Below, piece by piece: positions 57,624 through 64,000 of a stretch of 64,000 nt of DNA (the first letter of the stretch is position 1; each line of letters begins with the position of its first letter). Position numbers and translations under genes: made by a program. Source of the stretch: Symbiodinium natans (Eukaryota; Sar; Dinophyceae; Suessiales; Symbiodiniaceae); NCBI GenBank assembly GCA_905221605.1, contig CAJNDS010002624.1, positions 1 to 64,000 of the forward strand, in the 5' to 3' direction. A model generated the notes under the pieces. The model did not search any database. It was given only the letters and a program-made list of their open reading frames with translations, and had not been told where the DNA came from.

Positions 57624-59483
57624 TCACACTGCTCGTCGTGCTCCAAGATCATCCATCTTGTGCTCCAGGGGCTCAGGACCTTCCTTTTTTCCAGCCAATG
57701 GCTTTGCCTCATCTGTTGCAGTTCGCTCGGTGTCGACTTCCGGCGAGCTTCCAGACGGCAATACTTCCCCCTTCATGGGAGCGGACCCATCATTGGAGTC
57801 TTTTGTCACACCTTCTGCAGCAGGCAAATTTTCTTCCACTGCAGGGCTATTGGATTGCTCATCCGCGGCAGGTACATTTTCTTCCACCGCAGGCTCCTTT
57901 GGCTCCATGGTTTCCAAAGGAGAATTGCCACCATCATTGACCACAGCTGCCGCATTGGCTCCGGTGTAGCCCTTGCTATTTCGTTCCTCGCTGCTAACTT
58001 CAGGTTGCACCAGTGCGTCCACCTGTGAACCTCCGTCGTCAGCTGCTACGGAGACCTGCGCCCCATTGTTGCAGTCGTCCGCGGAACGTGACACCATATG
58101 CACCTCAACCCGTGCCTCTTTCGCACTCCAGGTACTATCTGGCGCATTGACCCGCGCATCATTGGCGCTCCAGGCCTCATCTTTCAGATCTTCCGTGTCT
58201 CCAGCTATTCCAGAAGCTTCTTTTTCTCCCTGAATGGCAAGATTCTTGGCACCAAACGAAGAGACCTCCTCAGTCGTAACGCACAACTTTTTCCCTCCGT
58301 CCTCCAAATCTCCAGGATCACCTTCCTGAACGACAGGTACCACATCCACCACTCTCTCTTCTGCAGCCGACACAGTTCCAATCTCCGCATTGGGCATTTT
58401 TTCCTCTGGACCCACCGATTCCACCGCTGCCACACCCTCAGAAAGCACTTCCATTTCTTCCCGATCCAGATGTTCTCCAGCGATGTCTGCTCGGCTTCCA
58501 GAAATCCCTTCCTCATCAGGAGAACCCGAGGTCGGGGCGTCACCACCAGCCCTAAGACCGCTCTCCCTGATAGTAGAGGAAAAATCCTTTTCACCTACAC
58601 TATTTACACCGCTGTTGACACTTTCCACGCTACCCTGTTGTGCCCTGAAAGACTCAGTAGGCGACGAGGACGAAGTAGTACCCAGTGCTGGCTCTTCTTC
58701 CACAGGGACAATGCCCCTTCCAACACCAGACCCTTCACTGTTTCCAGCCATCCCAGTCTTCTTAGGCAACACCCATTGGGTATCTCCCGTGTCTAAGCAG
58801 TAAAGATATTCTCTCCCATCCTCGTGAAAATGGCGATCCCATGTCTTCCCATCACAGTCGATGATTGGAAGGTCAGCAGCTTGAGACAATTTGCCTCCAC
58901 CATCAGCGTGTAAGTCCTCATCTGACTCCTGCTGTATTCTCGCTGCCTCCAATTCCAGGATTTCTCCTTCACTCATCACCATAGCAACAGGAACAACTCC
59001 TTCTGCGTCCCCAGCGACGAGGATACTGCTTTTTGTCGCAGCAACAGGCGCAGTTTCTTCCGCTTCACCTGTCAACAGATCACCACTTTCAGCCGCGAAG
59101 CTCACTTTGTTGCGAGCTCGCTTGGAAACAGGGATAACATCCCCAACCAGCTCTGTCTGGCACCCTTGCTCCACCATCTTTGACGTAGAGGAGCTTGTTG
59201 TTGGCGCTCCCGTTGATTCAGCAGGTCCCGCAGCTCGAAGACAAAGCCCCTGTTTACTCAGAAGGCGCAGCAAAACTGCTTCCATCTGGTCTTCCAGTCC
59301 TTCTACCACCGGCTTCTCTCCGCCACGCATACCACCAACATCAACCAGAGCTTCCACATTGGGAACAACTTTTTCACCCGTTGCAGACCTTTTGACACCA
59401 CCTTCACCTTGATCGCCCACATTGGAGCTCGATGATGCCGTACAAGTCTGTAACCAGTTGGTAGCCATGGCTTCAACTATCAC
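57624..59483 (-). CDS. Retroelement ORF1: N-terminal Gag-like protein with WW-like domain (619 aa)
   Basis: First ATG after the 5' LTR and primer-binding site (59,483, about 50 bases downstream of the LTR). Mostly acidic, Ser/Glu/Val-rich and probably disordered. Residues about 212-240 carry a WW-like motif: W-DRHFHEDGREYLYC-LDTGDTQW-x2-P, with both Trp, the aromatic pair and the Pro in place; WW domains bind proline-rich ligands. Repeated short phrases (VEENVPAADEQSNSPAVEEN) suggest internal duplication. The C-terminus PLEHKMDDLGARRAV is followed by TGA. No retroviral protease is claimed: LDTGDT lies within the WW-like fold. Confidence 0.7.
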   Translation of the reverse strand: MIVEAMATNWLQTCTASSSSNVGDQGEGGVKRSATGEKVVPNVEALVDVGGMRGGEKPVVEGLEDQMEAVLLRLLSKQGLCLRAAGPAESTGAPTTSSSTSKMVEQGCQTELVGDVIPVSKRARNKVSFAAESGDLLTGEAEETAPVAATKSSILVAGDAEGVVPVAMVMSEGEILELEAARIQQESDEDLHADGGGKLSQAADLPIIDCDGKTWDRHFHEDGREYLYCLDTGDTQWVLPKKTGMAGNSEGSGVGRGIVPVEEEPALGTTSSSSPTESFRAQQGSVESVNSGVNSVGEKDFSSTIRESGLRAGGDAPTSGSPDEEGISGSRADIAGEHLDREEMEVLSEGVAAVESVGPEEKMPNAEIGTVSAAEERVVDVVPVVQEGDPGDLEDGGKKLCVTTEEVSSFGAKNLAIQGEKEASGIAGDTEDLKDEAWSANDARVNAPDSTWSAKEARVEVHMVSRSADDCNNGAQVSVAADDGGSQVDALVQPEVSSEERNSKGYTGANAAAVVNDGGNSPLETMEPKEPAVEENVPAADEQSNSPAVEENLPAAEGVTKDSNDGSAPMKGEVLPSGSSPEVDTERTATDEAKPLAGKKEGPEPLEHKMDDLGARRAV

Positions 59484-59520
59484 CCTAAAGCCGAAACACA
59501 GACCGCAGGGAACCTAATTT

Positions 59521-59532
59521 GGGCTCATAACC
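59521..59532 (-). other. Primer-binding site, initiator tRNA-Met anticodon-arm type
   Basis: The minus strand reads GGTTATGAGCCC directly next to the 5' LTR; its complement GGGCTCATAACC equals the anticodon stem-loop of initiator tRNA-Met (anticodon CAT). Priming from a half-tRNA-Met cut in the anticodon region is known for Drosophila copia and yeast Ty5. This places the element with Ty1/copia-type elements despite the absence of pol. Confidence 0.85.
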
Positions 59533-59738
59533 TACGGGGGCAACCGAAAGGGAGAGGAAACCAACCCCAACAGTCGCCAGAGATTTCACCCTGAACCAAC
59601 CAGCAAACAACAGGAACTCAAAACTTCTTTTTGCTACCAGGCGCATGGCCCAGTCTTGAGCCATGAAGATCAGCAGGTACATTGACCCTTCAACTTTCAA
59701 CACCAACTCCTTTCTACAATACCAACTGCAGCTCCGCA
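59533..59738 (-). repeat. 5' LTR of the retroelement (206 bp)
   Basis: Same sequence as 51,056-51,261 with no difference found by eye. On the minus strand it starts TGCGGAGC at 59,738 and ends CCCCGTA at 59,533. Identity of the two LTRs indicates a very recent insertion or recent gene conversion. It should hold the promoter, but no TATA box is obvious. Confidence 0.9.
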
Positions 59739-59743
59739 TAGGG
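59739..59743. other. Target-site duplication TAGGG, right copy
   Basis: Matches 51,051-51,055 and is followed by TTTAGGGTCTAGGG, the continuation of the interrupted telomere-like array. Confidence 0.8.
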
Positions 59744-59830
59744 TTTAGGGTCTAGGGTCCAGGGTTTTAGGGTTTTAGGGTTTAGGGCCCTATAATGATA
59801 AACGTCTGGAGGCTCCACTTCAGAGCCAAG

Positions 59831-60024
59831 GTATGCAGAGTGCCTTCTCCTGGATTCTACTGACCGACGCCTTTATAGGTGAAGCCTTCGAAGCCAAAGT
59901 GGGCAGTGCGAGAGTTTGGCGGACAAGTATTGCCCACGACCACAAGTACACCGACTTTGCGGATACCAGCTTGGTATCCAGAGTTTGCTCCGGCGACGGG
60001 GCCCTGATCCTTTCCACCATACAG
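59831..60024 (+). CDS. Exon 2 of the membrane-protein gene
   Basis: Acceptor GAGCCAAG|GT (59,829-59,830); reads MQSAFSWILLTDAFIGEAF to SRVCSGDGALILSTIQ. The donor is a GC site after CATACAG (60,024|60,025). The length, 194 bases, completes the Gly codon split from exon 1 and leaves phase 0. The hydrophobic start continues the membrane segment of exon 1; the remainder is a conserved loop of the family. Confidence 0.75.
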
Positions 60025-60267
60025 GCAACCCTGAACCCTGAACCCTAAACCCTAAACCCTATTCCCTGAACAAAAGGGCCCAACTCCAAATGGCCTTAAA
60101 GCTTAAACCCTTAAACCCTTTAACCCTTTAACCCTTTAACCCTTAACCCTTAAACCCTTAACCCTTAAACCCCTAAACCCTTAAACCCTTAAACCCCTAA
60201 ACCCCAAAACCCTCAAACCCTTAAACCCTTAAACCCTAAACCCTAAACCCTGCTCCCGCAATCGCAG
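60025..60267 (+). repeat. GC-AG intron made largely of telomere-like repeats
   Basis: Intron 2, 243 bases. The left border is ACAG|GCAACCCTGAACCC and the right border ATCGCAG|GCAACTCTC, so CAGGCAAC is present at both ends. The body is CCCTGAA, CCCTAAA, CCCTTAA and CCCCTAA units. It shows directly that a telomere-like array can be spliced out of a gene. Confidence 0.7.
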
Positions 60268-60309
60268 GCAACTCTCGTGAGTCACATCAACTCGTACCTT
60301 GGACTCCAG
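60268..60309 (+). CDS. Exon 3 of the membrane-protein gene (14 codons)
   Basis: Reads ATLVSHINSYLGLQ in frame after LSTIQ. The donor is GT (CTCCAG|GTGCGAG). This micro-exon is flanked by telomere-like introns and would be missed by most gene finders. Confidence 0.7.
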
Positions 60310-60558
60310 GTGCGAGATTCAAGAAAAAAAAGGGGGGGGGGGACCCTAATACAGAACGCCGGAAGCAAGGATCCCTGAACCCTAAACCCTAAACCCTAAA
60401 CCCTCCCCAAACCCGAGTAGGATCCCTAAACCCTAAATCCTCAACCCCAGTAGGATCCCTGACACCTACATCCCTAAGCCCGAAGCCCTAAACCCTAAAC
60501 CCTAAACCCGAAACCCTAAACCCTAAACCCTAAACCCCAGAGTTGCTCCAACTCGCAG

Positions 60559-60604
60559 GAGGGGGACTTCGACCCGTCGATGTTCGAACCCGGCGTTCTT
60601 CTTT
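60559..60604 (+). CDS. Exon 4 of the membrane-protein gene
   Basis: Acceptor CCAACTCGCAG|GAG; reads EGDFDPSMFEPGVLLC, with the last codon split after one base. The preceding intron (60,310-60,558) begins GTGCGAGATTC and ends CTCCAACTCGCAG, weakly inverted ends. It again holds CCCTAAA repeats. Confidence 0.7.
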
Positions 60605-60721
60605 GTATCTAGGATGCCCAGTAGTACCCTTATTCCCTTTTTGGGGGGTTTAGGTTCCCTTATAAACCCCTTTGAGCAAAAAGGGGCACCCTTTTTAAGC
60701 CTAGGTTACTGGGCAGCCTAG
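60605..60721 (+). mobile_element. MITE (family 3) forming a complete intron: introner
   Basis: The 117-base intron is GTAT plus an element running from CTAGGATGCCCAGTAG to TTACTGGGCAGCCTAG, whose ends are inverted repeats; GTAT follows again in the next exon. The 4-base GTAT is thus a target duplication whose left copy provides the GT donor, while the element supplies the AG acceptor. Splicing restores GVLLC|MLCILLW in frame. The core GGTTCCCTTATAAACCCC and AAAAAGGGGCACCC matches copies across the window. Confidence 0.8.
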
Positions 60722-60762
60722 GTATGCTTTGCATTCTGCTGTGGACTTTGTGCGTCTACAAG
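60722..60762 (+). CDS. Exon 5 of the membrane-protein gene
   Basis: Reads MLCILLWTLCVYK, the end of a membrane segment and a short basic loop. The donor is a GA site (CTACAAG|GACTGC). The next exon begins GAGTACC, so CAAGGA is present at both ends of the following intron. Confidence 0.7.
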
Positions 60763-61826
<1,064 letters not shown>

Positions 61827-62030
61827 GAGTACCGCAGAATTTGTCTGGAGTTGGAGGCCGCCATCGGAATCCCCAAATCTCGAAGAACCGTCTTCCGCCA
61901 GAATGCCTTCGTGAGTATCTCATGGGGCCGCTTCCTCGTCCTGCTGGTAACATCCCTGGCAAGAGCCCTTATCGCTTCTGTCCTACTGTTTGCCGGGATC
62001 CTCTGGTTGGCACGCACTACATCAATACAG
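61827..62030 (+). CDS. Exon 6 of the membrane-protein gene
   Basis: Reads EYRRICLELEAAIGIPKSRR through TVFRQNAFVSISWGRF, then a membrane segment (ALIASVLLFAGILWLA) and RTTSIQ. The acceptor is CAACGCAAG|GAG. The donor is a GA site (ATACAG|GAACC). 204 bases, phase 0 at both ends. The motifs are the most strongly remembered of the family. Confidence 0.8.
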
Positions 62031-62114
62031 GAACCTGGGTTGTATTCTGGGATAGTTGTTAGCTTCCCTTTTCAATACCTTAATTTGGAAAGGGCTTGAA
62101 GAATTCCAACTCAG
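62031..62114 (+). mobile_element. 84-base GA-AG intron with inverted ends and direct repeats (introner-like)
   Basis: The intron begins GAAC then CTGGGTTGTATTC and ends GAATTCCAACTCAG; the exon after it starts GAAC. So GAAC is duplicated at the borders, and the remaining ends (CTGGGTTGTATTC versus CTGAGTTGGAATTC) are imperfect inverted repeats. Splicing gives RTTSIQ|ELMLNAV in frame. Confidence 0.75.
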
Positions 62115-62639
62115 GAACTTATGTTGAATGCTGTTGCCCTGAATGCAATCCTGGACGTGGATGAGTTTCTGTTTGCAGGTATGGTGCCCATCAAGACCCA
62201 GCACTTTATAAAGGAGCTCCAGCCCATCCACGTGAAGTATAGCCGGATTCGGAGTCAGTTCGAATCCCTTTTTCACTGTGTCTCCTTGTTGCTCCTTGTA
62301 TCGGCCTCTTACTTCCTTCTCTTGGAACCCCTGAGTGACACGATGCTCAGTGTGAAGCACGAGCTCTGCGGCGGCAACCAAACCTTCGTGGCCGCCTTCA
62401 ACCCAGATACACAGTTTACCTTCGGGAAGGTTACTGCCGATTCCCGCTCCGCACGGGACCTGTCTACAACTGAAATGGCGGTACAATCCCAGGTGCTTTC
62501 AGGTCCTTTGGATCGGAGCGGATTGTTGCGGTTTTCCCCTACTGTGGATCAGTTTCAGGAAGACATCTCGCGCAGCATGAAAGAGGAGGCTTCCTTGTAT
62601 CCCTTTTGCACGGAGACGATGACCTTCGGCTGCTGTTGA
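62115..62639 (+). CDS. Exon 7 (last seen) of the membrane-protein gene
   Basis: Reads ELM, then LNAVALNAILDVDEF and LFAGMVPIKTQHFIKELQP, a membrane segment (CVSLLLLVSASYFLLLEPL), then a soluble tail with ELCGGNQTFVAAFNPDTQFT. Stop TGA at 62,637-62,639. 174 residues. The tail after about residue 100 is less familiar, so an unnoticed further intron cannot be excluded. The protein from exon 1 on is about 389 residues with at least four membrane segments. Topology and substrate are unknown. Confidence 0.75.
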   Translation, partial: ELMLNAVALNAILDVDEFLFAGMVPIKTQHFIKELQPIHVKYSRIRSQFESLFHCVSLLLLVSASYFLLLEPLSDTMLSVKHELCGGNQTFVAAFNPDTQFTFGKVTADSRSARDLSTTEMAVQSQVLSGPLDRSGLLRFSPTVDQFQEDISRSMKEEASLYPFCTETMTFGCC

Positions 62640-62741
62640 TGACCTACAAAGGTTTAGGAGGTTTAGGCTTTGTAGGGGGCTTACGAACCAGCAGTAGACT
62701 AGTGCAGGCCTTGCAGGCCCCTCGAAAAAGCATTAAAGACT

Positions 62742-62880
62742 ACTTGGAGGTTCATTGTACTTATTAGCCAATTATAACTGTACTTATAACTGTACTTATA
62801 GCCATATTAGGGCACTTAAGGGGCTTATAAGTAGGTTATCACTACAGTGATAATTGGTTCATAAGTACCATGAACCTCCT
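62742..62880. mobile_element. MITE-like element, family 1
   Basis: Left end ACTTGGAGGTTCATTGTACT and right end AGTACCATGAACCTCCT are inverted repeats. The interior (AACTGTACTTATAG, GGCACTTAAGGGGC) is closely similar to 46,993-47,134. The last few bases of the right end are replaced by a CCCTAAA-type unit. Confidence 0.8.
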
Positions 62881-64000
62881 AAACCCTAGACTCTAAATCC
62901 TGAATCCTAAACCCTAAACCCTAAACCCTAAACCAAGTACTGCCTCAGGATCATGCAGGAGGACGGCCCGTTCCACAAAGATGAAGGCTTGCAGGGAATA
63001 GCCAGGCAGCTTCTCAACAATGCAGCAGCAACTTAGTTGCCCAGTGCCCAACCGTTCCTGGGGTTTCTTGACATAGGTCACAGCTCTAAAAGTTAAACCT
63101 TTGTTTCTTAGGGTTTAGTGTTTAGGGTTTAGGGTTTAGGGTTTAGGGTTTAGGGTCTAGAAAAGCAAGGCAAGCGTCGGGCGTGTCGGCGCGCAGAGCT
63201 GCCACGAGCTGAGCGACTTCTGCAACGCCCCCGATGCGCGCTTGGTGCGGCTGGTTTGTGGTGAACCTTGGATGCCCTAAACCCTAAACCCTAAACCCTA
63301 AACCCTAAACCCGAAACCCTAAACCCTAAACCCTAAACCCTAAACCCTAAACCCTAAACCCAAGTAGGAATCCGGCGCGCGAATTGGGCTCCCTTCTCAA
63401 GCTTCTCCCGAAGGAAGTTAAGAACCCAGGGTCTTTACTAGTTTGCACGATGGCCCGCTTTAGAATTTGGGGTTTAGGGTTTAGGGTTTAGGGTTTTGGG
63501 TTCAGGGTTTAGGTTTGAGGTAGGGTGGGGGATGCCTGTACCGGAGACGTTGGGGCTTTCTGACATGTAAACCCCAAAGCCTAAACCCCAAACCCTAAAC
63601 CCTAAACCCTAAACCCCAAATCCCAAACCCTAAACCCCAAATCCCAACATAAAACCGACGGCGGCGGCCTGCGCGAGTCTGCAAAGGGTTTAGGGTTACA
63701 TGGTGTAGGGTTTGGAGTTGTTTCCTTGATTTGCGATTGAGCTTCAGAAGCCCAAAACCCTAAACCCTAAACCCTATAACCCTACAAACCTATAACCCTA
63801 TAACCTTGGACCAGGACACCTGCGGATGCACTGATCCTACGAGGTTTGCCTGGTATAAGGTGGAATCACAAGGCTGTACGTCTGCATGCCTCCAGGTGCG
63901 CCCCTGAACCCCGAACCCCAAAACCTACAGGGTTTAGGGTTTAGGGTTTAGGGTTTAGGGTTTAGGGTTTGGGGTTGAGGGTTTGGGGTTTGGGGTTTGG
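62881..64000. repeat. Telomere-like arrays with short islands, no gene recognised
   Basis: Arrays at about 62,890-62,932, 63,110-63,160, 63,275-63,360, 63,470-63,510, 63,590-63,640 and 63,930-64,000 (both orientations) alternate with islands of about 100 bases. None of the islands has a frame worth naming. The pattern continues past the right edge. Confidence 0.7.

Larger units (their letters stand above)
51056..59738 (-). mobile_element. 8.68-kb non-autonomous copia-like LTR retroelement
   Basis: Order on the minus strand: TAGGG duplication, 5' LTR, tRNA-Met half primer site, ORF1 (WW-like), ORF2 (S1-like, 3 CCCH), ORF3, ORF4, ORF5 (3 CCCH), 3' UTR, polypurine tract, 3' LTR, TAGGG duplication. 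Four of five ORFs share one frame, so an ancestral single ORF of about 2,560 codons is likely. No pol domain is seen, so enzymes would have to come in trans, as for LARD-type elements. It sits antisense in the intron between exons 50,713-50,828 and 59,831-60,024, within a telomere-like repeat. Confidence 0.85.

Noticed and set aside
51765-59483. Reverse transcriptase, integrase or aspartic protease in the retroelement
   Set aside because: Searched by eye for YxDD, the HHCC/DDE pattern and D(T/S)G in a protease context. The only DTG (ORF1) lies inside the WW-like motif. Profile search could still find diverged versions.
51765-59483. Five separate host zinc-finger genes
   Set aside because: They lie inside LTRs with primer site and polypurine tract, share frame and spacing, and lack introns, unlike the surrounding gene.

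Overview
This is nuclear DNA of a eukaryote, most likely a dinoflagellate (alveolate, Symbiodiniaceae/Suessiales-like). Three things point there. (1) The Arabidopsis-type telomere heptamer TTTAGGG/CCCTAAA is scattered through the whole window in dozens of short arrays, in both orientations. (2) A split gene at 50.7-62.6 kb encodes a multi-pass membrane protein whose motifs (LNAVALNAILDVDEF, ELEAAIGIPKSRRTVF, SRVCSGDGALILST) I recognise from memory as a large dinoflagellate family of unknown function. (3) Introns of that gene use GC and GA donors as well as GT, have AG|G acceptors, and carry short direct repeats at both ends. No rRNA, tRNA, CRISPR array or bacterial-style operon was seen.

Layout. 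1-1.0 kb: satellite of 104-120 bp units with G-run/C-run palindromes. 1-41 kb: a mosaic of telomere-like arrays, 60-250 bp non-repetitive islands with short open frames, AT-rich tracts, poly-G/C runs and several families of short foldback (MITE-like) elements; the only recognisable gene piece is a GNAT-type acetyltransferase fragment at 14.46-14.89 kb. 41.1-43.8 kb: a GC-rich 15-bp minisatellite. 43.8-50.6 kb: more mosaic with some longer open islands. 50.7-62.6 kb: the membrane-protein gene (at least 7 exons, + strand). 62.6-64 kb: MITE and telomere-like arrays.

The main discovery is an 8,683-bp LTR element at 51,056-59,738, inserted antisense in one intron of that gene. It has two 206-bp terminal repeats that look identical by eye, a 5-bp TAGGG target duplication, a 12-nt primer-binding site matching the anticodon arm of initiator tRNA-Met, and an AGGGGGAG polypurine tract. 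Its five long reading frames carry a WW-like domain, an S1-like domain and six CCCH zinc fingers, with no visible protease, integrase, reverse transcriptase or RNase H. It looks like a large non-autonomous copia-type element with an unusual Gag-like polyprotein.

The second discovery is that one intron of the gene (60,605-60,721) is an entire short inverted-repeat element flanked by a 4-bp duplication, with relatives through the window. Other introns have the same architecture, and one is largely telomere-like repeat. Much of the mosaic may therefore be introner/MITE-derived intron sequence around small exons. The exon islands outside the recognised gene are open frames of 25-90 codons, many of which could be chance, and are scored low.
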